NCBI GenBank assembly: GCA_043804035.1
Contig: JAZDJJ010000065.1
Span: 1-20,464, forward strand
Length of the DNA stretch: 20,464 nucleotides
DNA from: JAZDJJ01 sp043804035
GTDB taxonomy: Bacteria; Bacteroidota; Bacteroidia; Palsa-948
Direction of reading: 5' to 3'
Translations under genes and position numbers: made by a program
Notes under the pieces: generated by a model
Told to the model about the DNA's origin: nothing
Database searches by the model: none
Seen by the model: the letters and a program-made list of their open reading frames with translations, nothing else
Shown: piece after piece, positions 1-7,954 of the stretch
How the letters are laid out: every line of letters begins with the position of its first letter
Numbering within the stretch: the first letter of the stretch is position 1

Positions 1-170
1 AACTCACTTTAATTTACGATGGAAGACAATTACCGGGAATAAAAACTATTCATACGGGGAATGCACAGGTGAGAGCGTTTTTCTAAATAGCACAAAGCCA
101 ACCGGCTGTGTTTGGATATATGTAGTTTTATCACATATATAAACGAGTTATCGGCAACCCTATTTGACGA
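1..170 (+). other. Left-edge region, possible 3' end of an upstream gene
   Basis: Two short plus-strand frames enter from the left edge: one from base 3 to a TAA at 84-86, one from base 2 to a TAA at 140-142. Either could be the tail of an upstream gene. The first would end in residues ...GNAQVRAFF, which I do not recognise. A short hairpin (AGCC, loop AACC, GGCT) lies near base 98-109 but has no following T run. No promoter matching TAnnTTTG was found ahead of the gene at 171. Confidence 0.25.
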
Positions 171-1685
171 ATGTTCAATAAACAAAATGACAAGAAAATG
201 AGAATAAATTTCATTAAAGTTTTTTCGGTTTTATTGACAGTATTATCAATTAATTTTAATAACACAATTGCTCAATCAGTTCAACCGAGAGGAATATATG
301 CAGTAATAGCAATAGATAATTATGGCTCTTACGACACCAATTATGTCAATCAAATTATTGCAAATCCTGCTGTTTGCGGTTTGACAATTCGTGAACAATG
401 GAGAAATGTTGAGCAGACAGAAGGCAATTATGATTTTTCGAGAATTGATGATGCTGTTTCCCGTGCGACTATGCTGAATAAAACTATTCAACTTATAATT
501 GTTCCCGGCTTCTATACACCTGACTGGGTTTTATCACAGATTGATTCGTGCGAAGACGATTTGATTACCCCACCACCGATACCTTCTCTTTGCGGTAAAC
601 TAAAAATGATTGTTCCCTATGGTGTTGATGCTACTGACACATTATGGTTTCCTATGCCTTGGAATAGTTTATACAAGCAAAAGTGGCAAAATTTTCTTAA
701 TGCATTGGCTCAAAAATACAATAGTAATCCAACAATTGTGTCCATTGCGCTTGGTGGTCCGACATCTGTTTCTTGCGAAATGACTATGCCTGAATGGTGG
801 AAATACTGGAAATGGCAAGATATTTTAAAACTCTTTTATCCGCTCGGCAACCCACACAGAAATTCAAATTTAGCTTTTGTTGAAGAGTGGGAAAATTCTA
901 TTCAGTTATATGATCAGGTTTTCGTAAACAAAACCATTATCGTTACAATGGCTAATGCTCTGATTAGTTTTCCTTCCTATTCATCTGAAGCCGCAAGAGA
1001 TACTATTCTGGAATTTTACAAAACAGTTACTTATACAAATAATAATAAAGGCGTTCAGACAAGCGGATTGATGGCTTGCAAAGATTATCCTAATGATGTT
1101 GAAAAAGTAAAAGAATTGACTTTGTTTAATATAAAGGGAGGCACACAGTTTGCTATGCCGACTGTTACTTTTCCCAATGAAATGGGTTGTGACAGTTGTA
1201 GTGGTACACCTTGTACAGGTATCGCTCCTGATTCTGCTATAAGAAAAGTACTTGCTGTTTATTTTGATAGTACTTCTTGCGGAAACACCTTTGGAAATGG
1301 AAATGTTGACAATTATCAGTTAAATTATTTGCAGGTTTATGCACCCGATATTAATTATGCTAACAGCAATTCAACAGCACAATCTCTCTTTTTATCTGCA
1401 AGTAATTGTTTGAATGGTTGCATTACAACTAACTTACAAGAGAAAAATGATAATATAAAAAATGTATTGGTCTATCCCAATCCTTTTAGTAATTCCTTGA
1501 ACTTGCAGTTACCAGTATATAATTGTCAGATAAAAATATTTGATACGTTTGGAAATATTGTCTTTGAAAAAACTTTTACCTCAAAACAAGAATCTCTAAA
1601 ATTGAATCTTCCAAGCGGAATGTATTTTTATCAGGTAAAGGACGACAAGAAATTTATTTCATCAGGGAAACTAATATTACAATGA
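171..1685 (+). CDS. T9SS-sorted secreted protein with glycosidase-like TIM barrel
   Basis: 504 residues. An N-terminal signal peptide ends near NNTIAQ (about residue 35). The body (about 40-410) begins RGIYAVIAIDNYG and carries a pattern typical of clan GH-A barrels, such as the beta-galactosidase-like GH42/GH35 type: REQW...EGNYDFSRIDDAVSRA, then LIIVPGFYTPDWV, then VSIALGGPTS. The C-terminal segment from about 432 (VLVYPNPFSNSL to SGMYFYQVKDD) is a type A T9SS sorting domain, so the protein should cross the outer membrane and be anchored or released. I cannot assign the catalytic glutamates or a substrate, so 'glycosidase-like' is an inference from fold pattern. ATG at 198 (MRINFIKVF) is an equally good start and gives a more ordinary signal peptide. 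The gene stands alone and ends at a strong terminator. Confidence 0.75.
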   Translation: MFNKQNDKKMRINFIKVFSVLLTVLSINFNNTIAQSVQPRGIYAVIAIDNYGSYDTNYVNQIIANPAVCGLTIREQWRNVEQTEGNYDFSRIDDAVSRATMLNKTIQLIIVPGFYTPDWVLSQIDSCEDDLITPPPIPSLCGKLKMIVPYGVDATDTLWFPMPWNSLYKQKWQNFLNALAQKYNSNPTIVSIALGGPTSVSCEMTMPEWWKYWKWQDILKLFYPLGNPHRNSNLAFVEEWENSIQLYDQVFVNKTIIVTMANALISFPSYSSEAARDTILEFYKTVTYTNNNKGVQTSGLMACKDYPNDVEKVKELTLFNIKGGTQFAMPTVTFPNEMGCDSCSGTPCTGIAPDSAIRKVLAVYFDSTSCGNTFGNGNVDNYQLNYLQVYAPDINYANSNSTAQSLFLSASNCLNGCITTNLQEKNDNIKNVLVYPNPFSNSLNLQLPVYNCQIKIFDTFGNIVFEKTFTSKQESLKLNLPSGMYFYQVKDDKKFISSGKLILQ

Positions 1686-1767
1686 ATAATCAGAAGCTGG
1701 ATTCAAGTAGTAAATGCAATTTAAACAACAAATATGAAATAGATAACTCATCAATGATTTTCCAAGG

Positions 1768-1796
1768 AAAAAGGGCGAAAAGTTTCGCCCCTTTTT
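1768..1796. terminator. Bidirectional intrinsic terminator
   Basis: Perfect stem GGGCGAAA (1773-1780) / TTTCGCCC (1783-1790), flanked by AAAAA on the left and TTTTT on the right, so it can work in both directions. It sits between the convergent T9SS cargo gene (+) and lpxK (-), where a shared terminator is expected. Confidence 0.85.
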
Positions 1797-1823
1797 ATTT
1801 ACTCGTACAAATAATGTAACTAT

Positions 1824-2883
1824 TCACCGCAGTGCCGAATAGTTATAAATTATTTTCTCAAATTCTTCTTTCTCATTTCCTAAAAAAAATATTTCTATCG
1901 GTAAATAATACACCGGCAGTTTTTGAAGTGCTTCCATTAATTCGGGCTTATTTAATCGCATAGCATCTTTTTCAGTGGTGATGATAAGTTTTTTTTTATC
2001 TGCAATGCTATTGAATATTTCATCAAGTTTATTTATTTCCGTGAGAGAATATTCGTGATGATCGGGATAAGACAGAGAAATTATTTTGCTCACTTTATCA
2101 CAGAGAAAATCTTCAAGCGGTTTTGAATTAGAAATTCCTGTGAGTAGTATTATTTGAAAATCCTTTAAAATATCTAAATGCCGAAATGTTGAAATGTTGG
2201 AAAGCGGATAAAGTTTGCCATATTTTATATATGAGAAAAAAACATGTTGATGCGGTTCAAGATTAATTTTTTTTATGATATATATTTTTTCTGTAGAAGA
2301 AATATTCTCCGGCGATTTTGTAACGATGATAATATCCGCTCTGCTTTTTCCCGAACTCCATTCTCGCAATGTGCCAACAGGAAAAATAAAATCTTCGTAA
2401 TAAATTTTATTGTAGTCAGTGAGCAAAATAGAAAGTCCGGGTTTTACTCTTCGGTGTTGAAAAGCGTCATCTAATAAAATCAGTTTTGTTTCAGGAAAAA
2501 GCGAAAGAATTTTTTTGATGCCATGTTTTCTGTTCTCATCTACTGCAACCACTACGTCAGAAAATTTTTTCTTAAATTGCACCGGCTCATCGCCAACATG
2601 AAAAGAAGTAGAATTATTTTTAACCGGCAGAAATCCTTTAGTTCGTCTTCTATAACCGCGACTCAATATGGCAAGAGAATATTTTTCTTTTAACAGACGA
2701 ATTAAATATTCCGTCATCGGTGTTTTACCGGTTCCGCCCATAGAAAGATTCCCTATAGAGATGATTGGAATTTTAAATTGCAGAGAAGACAAAATTCCTA
2801 TATCATACAACCGGTTTCGAAAAAAAACAACAATGCCGAAAATAATCGCTACGGGAAATAAAAGTAATCGTAAAAAAAAACAT
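1824..2883 (-). CDS. lpxK: Tetraacyldisaccharide 4'-kinase LpxK, apparent frameshift after the start codon
   Basis: LpxK phosphorylates the 4' position of the lipid A disaccharide at the inner membrane. The Walker A motif GGTGKTP is near residue 49-55 of the corrected protein, preceded by IPIISIGNLS and followed by LSRGYRR and LLDDAFQHR, all typical of the family. The uninterrupted frame begins only at a TTG at 2810 (328 residues) and lacks the membrane helix. Continuing upstream in that frame gives LLLFPVAIIFG and FFRNRLYDIGIL, the expected N-terminal helix, but no ATG. An ATG at 2883-2881 lies one base out of frame, separated by a run of nine T (plus-strand A run 2872-2880). With eight T the protein would start MFFLRLLLFPVAII and be 352 residues, normal length. 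The frameshift is therefore a homopolymer event or an assembly error. The gene diverges from the NIF3-family gene across 37 bp. Confidence 0.9.
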
Positions 2884-2920
2884 TGTCCGAAAATACAAAA
2901 TGTATTAGTAATATTACATA
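2884..2920. promoter_or_regulatory. Compact divergent promoter region of lpxK and the NIF3-family gene
   Basis: Only 37 bp separate the two divergent start codons. The region holds an inverted repeat ATACA-AAA-TGTAT (2893-2905) and a perfect 10-bp palindrome GTAATATTAC (2908-2917). On the minus strand TACATTTTG (2904-2896) resembles the Bacteroidota -7 element TAnnTTTG with one extra T; if used, the lpxK leader would be very short. That promoter call is weak. Confidence 0.4.
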
Positions 2921-3709
2921 ATGAAAATTAAAAGCATAACCGACCATCTGGAATCTATTGTTCCACTTCACTTGCAGGAAGTGTATGACAATGCAGGACT
3001 CATTATTGGTGATGAGGAAGCAAATATTAAATCTGTACTCATCTGCATAGATAGTACCGAAGAAGTAATTGACGAAGCTATCAGAAAAAAATGCAATCTC
3101 GTCATAGCTCATCATCCCATTGTTTTCTGCGGACTGAAAAAAATCAATGGAGAAAATTATGTAGAACGAACAATCATCAAAGCAATTAAAAACAATATTG
3201 CAATCTATGCTATTCACACTAATCTAGATAATATTCAAATTGGCGTGAATAAAATGATTTGTAATAAACTCGGATTGAAGAATACGAAAATTCTATCTCT
3301 CAAACATATCTCAGAAAAAATGAAAGTTGGTGCAGGAATGATTGGTGAATTAAATAAACCGATGAGTGAAAAAGATTTTCTTTTTTTCGTAAAAAAACAA
3401 ATGCAAACACTTTGCATCCGTCATACAAAACTTTTTGGTAAAAAAATAAAACGTGTTGCTGTTTGCGGTGGTTCAGGAAGTTTTCTTTTATCTGATGCTA
3501 TCCGACAAAACGCCAATATTTTTATTACTGCCGACTTTAAATATCATCAATTCTTTGACGCTGAAAAAAAAATTATCATAGCAGATATCGGACATTACGA
3601 AAGTGAGCAATTTGTAAAAGAATTATTATTTGAGTTGTTAAAGAAAAAATTTCCTACATTTGTTTTTCATTTATCAAAAATAAACACTAATCCTATAAAT
3701 TATTTATAA
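2921..3709 (+). CDS. NIF3-family dinuclear metal-centre protein (short YbgI-like form)
   Basis: 262 residues. The family forms hexameric toroids with a two-metal site in each subunit; its cellular role is not settled (GTP cyclohydrolase I type 2-like is a common label). Metal ligands are readable: His64-His65 in IAHHPIVF, Asp103 in AIHTNLD, and His225 and Glu229 in IGHYESEQF. YDNAGLIIG near residue 22-30 is the usual N-terminal motif. Many Bacteroidota homologues are about 365 residues because of a central inserted domain; this one lacks it and is close to E. coli YbgI in size. Residues 215-218 are read through a run of nine A (3564-3572) that is in frame. The stop is 2 bp before the zinc-ribbon gene, a pairing common in Bacteroidota, so the two are probably co-transcribed. 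Confidence 0.9.
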   Translation: MKIKSITDHLESIVPLHLQEVYDNAGLIIGDEEANIKSVLICIDSTEEVIDEAIRKKCNLVIAHHPIVFCGLKKINGENYVERTIIKAIKNNIAIYAIHTNLDNIQIGVNKMICNKLGLKNTKILSLKHISEKMKVGAGMIGELNKPMSEKDFLFFVKKQMQTLCIRHTKLFGKKIKRVAVCGGSGSFLLSDAIRQNANIFITADFKYHQFFDAEKKIIIADIGHYESEQFVKELLFELLKKKFPTFVFHLSKINTNPINYL

Positions 3710-3711
3710 TC

Positions 3712-4482
3712 ATGGTAAAAACATTTTCAGAAAAAGAAAAGATAGATGTTTCTGTTGAGAAAAAACTTCGTGCGTTGTACGAACTACAAATTTTGGATTC
3801 TAAGATTGATAAAATACGTACTGTGCGCGGAGAACTTCCGATAGAAATTAAAGACCTTGAAGATGCTGTGGAAAAAATTGCCACACGTATAGAAAAGACG
3901 AATGAAGAATTGCATAACATGGAAGTTGCTATTTCAGAAAAGAAGAGCACTATCAAAGATATTGAGATAATGATAAAGAAATATAAATCGCAACAGAATA
4001 AAGTGCGCAACAACCGCGAATACGAATCGCTTACCAAAGAAATAGAATATCAAACATTAGAGGTAACATTATTTGAAAAGCATATCAAGGAATATAAAGT
4101 GTCAGTTACCGATAAGAAAGAACGGTTAAAACAATTGGAAGAAGAATTAAAAGAAAGAAAAAACTGGCTGAAAGAAAAACAAGGAGAGTTGGATGAGATA
4201 GTCGCTGAAACCGAAAAAGAAGAAACTGCTTTAATGAAAAAATCAAAAGCATCAGAATTTGTGATTGAAGAACATTTGCTAAATTCTTACAAACGTATAC
4301 GCTCCAACATGCGTAATGGACTTGCTGTAGTACCTGTGGATCGTGATGCTTGTAGTGGATGTTTCTCTAAAATTCCTTCTCAGCGACAGATTGATATCAG
4401 AACACATAAAAAACTTTTGGTATGCGAACACTGCGGCAGAATCCTCGTTGATCCACTTATCGCGGAAACAATAAAAAAATAA
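3712..4482 (+). CDS. Coiled-coil protein with C4 zinc ribbon (DUF164/CT398 type)
   Basis: 256 residues. About residues 17-180 are highly charged and heptad-like (KIDKIRTVRGELP, then long K/E-rich helices), predicting a long antiparallel coiled coil. The C-terminus carries a zinc ribbon with Cys214-x2-Cys217 (ACSGC) and Cys238-x2-Cys241 (CEHCG), in the usual DUF164 arrangement. The family resembles Chlamydia CT398 and Helicobacter HP0958/FlgZ; some members are nucleic-acid or flagellar-related chaperones, but a role here cannot be read from the sequence. It follows the NIF3-family gene by 2 bp. The C-terminal motif RILVDP is conserved in Bacteroidota homologues as I recall them. Confidence 0.88.
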   Translation: MVKTFSEKEKIDVSVEKKLRALYELQILDSKIDKIRTVRGELPIEIKDLEDAVEKIATRIEKTNEELHNMEVAISEKKSTIKDIEIMIKKYKSQQNKVRNNREYESLTKEIEYQTLEVTLFEKHIKEYKVSVTDKKERLKQLEEELKERKNWLKEKQGELDEIVAETEKEETALMKKSKASEFVIEEHLLNSYKRIRSNMRNGLAVVPVDRDACSGCFSKIPSQRQIDIRTHKKLLVCEHCGRILVDPLIAETIKK

Positions 4483-4534
4483 AATGTAAAATCAAAATAA
4501 AAATTTTTAACCGAAATCTATTTTAATATTTTTC

Positions 4535-4542
4535 TATTTTTG
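4535..4542 (+). promoter_or_regulatory. Probable -7 promoter element for the lipoprotein gene
   Basis: TATTTTTG matches the Bacteroidota -7 consensus TAnnTTTG exactly and lies 45 bp before the start codon at 4587. No clear TTTG -33 element is visible at the expected distance. If used, the lipoprotein and the small secreted gene after it form their own transcription unit, separate from the NIF3/zinc-ribbon pair. Confidence 0.5.
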
Positions 4543-4586
4543 ACAAATCTTAAAATAAGTTCGGACACAACTAAAAACAATCAATT

Positions 4587-5507
4587 ATGAACACATTAAA
4601 AAAATTATTTCTGTTCGGAATTTTATCTCTCTTTATTTCACCTTTCTTTTACAGTTGTGGTAGTAACGAAAATGAAAGTGATGCAGAAGGAACTGATTCT
4701 ACATCCACAGATTCATCACAAGTTAAAGATAAAAAAGCACAAAATATTTTTTATGCTATCCCATCGCCTATTGAATTATCTCTGCTTATCCAACGCGCTG
4801 GCGCTACTTATAATAAAGATCTGTTGAACCCAATTGACAATAAAGACAAATACAGCACCAATATCAGCAGATCGCTTAACCTCGGCATATATGGTGCTGA
4901 CCTGAGTTATACTAGTGTGTTTGACAATAATACTCAGGAATCTATCCTTTATTTAGGATGCACACGCAAACTGGCTGAATCCATCGGAGTGGGTAGTGCA
5001 TTTGATGAAAAAACCATTAACCGCATAGAGGCAAATACCGGCAAAAAAGATTCTCTGCTTACTATCATTTCTGATTCTTACATGAATACTGATGAACTAC
5101 TGAAAGAAAACCGACGCGAAAGTGCTTCTGCACTTGTTATTTCCGGTGGTTTTATAGAAGGACTTTATCTCGGAACACAACTTATTAAATCGTCAAAGAA
5201 CAATGCCGACATAATTATCCGCATTGCTGAACAAAAAGGAACTCTTGAAAATGTGATAGCACTATTAACACAATACCGGAGCGATGCAGGCATTACCGAA
5301 GTCCTTACAAACATGAAATCACTCAAAGAAATATTTGATCTGGTAATTGTTTCTAACGAATCCTCGCTCAGTGTAAAAACAAATCCCACAACAAAAGTTA
5401 TAAATATCGGAGGTAAAAAAAAATATTCTATAACTCCCGATGTATTGGAAAAACTTACTGTTAAAATAGCAGAAATAAGAAACAAAATTATCAACGGACA
5501 AATCTAA
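4587..5507 (+). CDS. Conserved lipoprotein of unknown function
   Basis: 306 residues. The N-terminus MNTLKKLFLFGILSLF ends in FYSC, giving a lipobox-like signal with the lipid-bearing Cys at position 24. A Ser/Thr/Asp-rich linker (about 25-45) follows, then a mostly helical body starting IFYAIPSPIELSLLIQRAGATY. I recall related unnamed lipoproteins in other Bacteroidota with the same 'IPSPxE' opening, but no function is known to me and no enzyme motif is visible. Residues IGGKKKYS are read through an in-frame run of nine A (5415-5423), a useful control for the frameshifted runs elsewhere. Two bases separate its stop from the next gene, so both are probably expressed together in the envelope. 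Confidence 0.8.
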   Translation: MNTLKKLFLFGILSLFISPFFYSCGSNENESDAEGTDSTSTDSSQVKDKKAQNIFYAIPSPIELSLLIQRAGATYNKDLLNPIDNKDKYSTNISRSLNLGIYGADLSYTSVFDNNTQESILYLGCTRKLAESIGVGSAFDEKTINRIEANTGKKDSLLTIISDSYMNTDELLKENRRESASALVISGGFIEGLYLGTQLIKSSKNNADIIIRIAEQKGTLENVIALLTQYRSDAGITEVLTNMKSLKEIFDLVIVSNESSLSVKTNPTTKVINIGGKKKYSITPDVLEKLTVKIAEIRNKIINGQI

Positions 5508-5509
5508 TT

Positions 5510-5974
5510 ATGAAAATGAAAAAAACATTTTATTCTTTATCTTCATCCGTAGCAAAAGCCATGTTGATTATTGCAACTGCTTTTGTTCCATCTATTGCAT
5601 ATTCTCAATGCAAAGGTTTTGTAAAAAAACAAATACCTAAACTTGCTCCTTTCATTCATAATGGGCAAGTAAATAGTTCAGTTCTTCTTTCGGGAGATAA
5701 TGCTGAACTCACTCTCACTTTTTATTCAGGGCAAACGTATCGCATTTTTGTTTCTGCACAGGAACAAATAGGTGATGTTTATTTTGTGATGAAAGATGCG
5801 AATCAGAATAATGTATTGTTTTCCAGTAAAGATCAGGGAAATCTTGATTATTGGGATTTTACCGTTGAATCTACTCAGCAACTTGTCATTGTGGTGATGG
5901 TTCCTGATGTAGAATCCGCAACGGGCATTGTTCCCAGTGGATGTGTTTCTATCTTAGTTGGGTTTAAGCAATAA
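5510..5974 (+). CDS. Small secreted protein of unknown function
   Basis: 154 residues. The hydrophobic signal AMLIIATAFVPSIAYS predicts cleavage before Gln33. The mature part is about 122 residues and mainly beta (SSVLLSGDNAELTLTFYSGQTYRIFVSAQE, DVYFVMKD, NVLFSSKD), like a small beta-sandwich. It has two cysteines, Cys34 just after cleavage and Cys145 near the C-terminus, which could pair. Similar unnamed proteins with the motif LTFYSGQxYR occur in Bacteroidota as I recall; no function is known. It begins 2 bp after the lipoprotein gene, which suggests a shared envelope role. Confidence 0.78.
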   Translation: MKMKKTFYSLSSSVAKAMLIIATAFVPSIAYSQCKGFVKKQIPKLAPFIHNGQVNSSVLLSGDNAELTLTFYSGQTYRIFVSAQEQIGDVYFVMKDANQNNVLFSSKDQGNLDYWDFTVESTQQLVIVVMVPDVESATGIVPSGCVSILVGFKQ

Positions 5975-6030
5975 GAATACAAATCTTTTTTAATGCACTT
6001 TTCACATATTTTTTTTGAATTATTTTGGAT

Positions 6031-6060
6031 TTTGGATTTTGATTTATTTTATTACCTTTG
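6031..6060 (+). promoter_or_regulatory. Bacteroidota-type promoter for ssb
   Basis: TTTG (6031-6034), an 18-bp spacer, and TACCTTTG (6053-6060), an exact match to TAnnTTTG. The start codon of ssb lies 39 bp downstream. The -33 element lies inside a short 7-bp repeat (TTTTGGA at 6023-6029 and 6030-6036, TTTTGAT at 6037-6043). Confidence 0.75.
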
Positions 6061-6099
6061 TCCGACAAATAACTTAATTTTAAATTAAATCTATTTACT

Positions 6100-6534
6100 A
6101 TGGGAGGAGTTAACAAGTTAATCTTATTAGGGAACGTGGGCAAAGACCCCGACATCAGACACTTAGAAGGAGGTGTTGCTGTTGCAAGTTTTCCACTGGC
6201 AACTTCCGAATCTTTTAGAGACAAAAATTCGGGTGAAAAAAAAGAACAAACCGAATGGCACAACATTGTGGCGTGGCGCAACCTTGCTGAAAGCATTGAG
6301 AAATCTGAACTCAAAAAGGGCGACCGCATCTATCTTGAAGGCAAGATAAGAACACATCTATGGACAGACAAAGAAGGAAACAAGAGATCATCCATAGAAA
6401 TTGTTGCTGATACTTTTACTATCATCACCAGAAAAAAAGAACGTACTGCTACTACTAGTATTACGAGTGAAGAAGAAAGTACAACAGAACCCACAACACC
6501 GGGCACTGTTACTTCAGCGGATCTGCCATTCTGA
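6100..6534 (+). CDS. ssb: Single-stranded DNA-binding protein Ssb
   Basis: 144 residues. The OB fold occupies about 1-110: VNKLILLGNVGKDPDIR, FPLATSE, TEWHNIVAWRNLAE, KKGDRIYLEGKIRT and the last strand IEIVADTFTII. A Thr/Ser/Glu-rich flexible linker follows, ending in the acidic tip ADLPF, equivalent to the DDIPF tip that recruits replication and repair proteins. The length and tail are normal for Bacteroidota. An in-frame run of eight A (6236-6243) is read correctly. The order ssb-gldE-gldD is conserved in gliding Bacteroidota, which supports the next two calls. Confidence 0.96.
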   Translation: MGGVNKLILLGNVGKDPDIRHLEGGVAVASFPLATSESFRDKNSGEKKEQTEWHNIVAWRNLAESIEKSELKKGDRIYLEGKIRTHLWTDKEGNKRSSIEIVADTFTIITRKKERTATTSITSEEESTTEPTTPGTVTSADLPF

Positions 6535-6567
6535 TTGATATATAAAGTATAGATTTATAGTTTATTG

Positions 6568-6608
6568 TTTACAGTGTGCAATGATAATAACAAATCATAC
6601 ACCGTAAA
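6568..6608. terminator. Weak imperfect inverted repeat after ssb
   Basis: TTTACAGTGT (6568-6577) pairs with ACACCGTAAA (6599-6608) with one mismatch and a 21-base loop. A T run follows at 6618-6625. It might attenuate read-through from ssb into gldE, but the loop is large and the gap to the T run is long. Confidence 0.25.
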
Positions 6609-6663
6609 TGAATTACTATTTTTTTAACACCAAGTGAGATGAATGGTAATTTTTTCCATCTAA

Positions 6664-7946
6664 ATGAGTTTACTTTTGGCTTTAATAACAATTATTGTTT
6701 TGTTATTTCTCTCCGGCCTTATTTCGGCTTCGGAAATGGCGTTTTTTTCTCTTTCTCTGCACCATAAAGAAGAATTGAAACGTACAGAATCACGAAGAAA
6801 TAAAGCTATCATTAAGATTATTGCCAAACCAAAATTGCTTTTGGCAACTATTCTTATTGCAAACAACCTTGTGAATGTTGGTATTATTCTTATCTCATCA
6901 CTGTTTGTTGTAAGGTCTTATGATTTTTCTATCAATCCTATCATTACTTTCTTTCTACAAGTGGTGGTGATTACATTTTTGATTCTTATGATAGGAGAAG
7001 TGATTCCCAAAATGTTTGCTAATCGGCATGCCTTAAAAGTTGCACGCATCATGGTATTTCCGATTTCCTTTTTGGAAAAATTCCTTTATCCAATCAGCAT
7101 ACTACTGATGGCTTCTACTTTCATCATTGATAAAAGAATAAAAAAAAAGATGCATACTATTTCAGTAGAAGATATTTCTCATGCATTAGAACTCACTTCT
7201 TCTGCTATCACAACATATCCCGACCACAAAATTCTTAAAGGCATTGTTAAATTCGGACAGATAAATGTTAAACAAATAATGACTCCGCTAAAAAACATTA
7301 CTTGCTATGAATACAATTCTTCTTATCACAAATTGCTCGGAGATATTATATCTTCCGGATTTTCAAGAATACCTGTTTACAAAAAAAAACATTAATAAAA
7401 TATCAGGAATACTTTATATGAAAGATTTGCTTCCTTACATTGCAGAAGGAGATGACTTTAAATGGCAATCGTTGCTTCACGAACCTTTTTTTGTTCCTGA
7501 GAATAAAAAAAAATAATGATTTGCTCAAAGAATTCCAACACCAAAAAATTCACATAGCAGTGGTAATAGATAAATTCGGAAATACTTCCGGTATTGTAAC
7601 GTTGGAAGATATTATAGAAGAAATTGTTGGAGAAATAAATGATGAATTTGATGATGATGACTTCGTCTATTCCAAGTTGGATGATTTTAATTATGTATTT
7701 GAAGGAAAGATTTCATTAAACGATCTCTGCTACAAACTTGGAATAAAAAGCAATACCTTTGAACTTCATGGTGAAAGAGGAACTGACACATTAGCAAATT
7801 TTATTATTGAATATACAGATAATCTTCCAAAGAAAAATGAGCAAGTGAAATTCAAGGATTATATTTTTACAATTGAATCAGCCGATGATAAAAAAATAAA
7901 ACGCGTAAAAATTACACTACCGAAAGAAACTGAAATCATCTATTAG
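6664..7946 (+). CDS. gldE: GldE, CorC/HlyC-type CBS-domain membrane protein, with two apparent frameshifts
   Basis: A conserved product of about 426 residues spread over three frames. The N-terminal part (to about residue 239) has a CNNM/DUF21 membrane domain with about four hydrophobic segments and the motif LISASEMAFFSL. A CBS pair follows (VKQIMTPLKNITCYEY, SRIPVY, then INKISGILYMKDLL, and later GIVTLEDIIEEIVGEI). It ends in a CorC_HlyC domain (FVYSKLDDFNYVFEGKISLNDL). The frame breaks at an A9 run at 7381-7389 (YKKKH-stop) and again at an A9 run at 7505-7513 (ENKKK-stop). Removing one A from each restores an unbroken protein. An A8 run at 7141-7148 in the same gene is in frame. GldE is associated with gliding and T9SS and is thought to work with GldD, encoded 8 bp downstream. 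The breaks may be assembly errors, slippage sites or early decay. Confidence 0.88.
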
Positions 7947-7954
7947 TATTATTA

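Noticed and set aside
98..112. Hairpin near the left edge as a terminator
   Set aside because: The stem is only 4 bp plus a bulged extension and no T run follows.
2811..2883. Accepting the TTG at 2810 as the lpxK start
   Set aside because: That start removes the N-terminal membrane helix, whose sequence is present and in frame immediately upstream.
3235..4037. Minus-strand open frames opposite the NIF3-family and zinc-ribbon genes
   Set aside because: They are antisense shadows without start context or family features; the plus-strand genes are conserved and tightly linked.
7381..7513. Programmed -1 ribosomal frameshifting on A-rich slippery sites in gldE
   Set aside because: Restoring the conserved frame requires skipping one base (+1). 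A -1 shift on AAAAAAC-type sites would enter the wrong frame.
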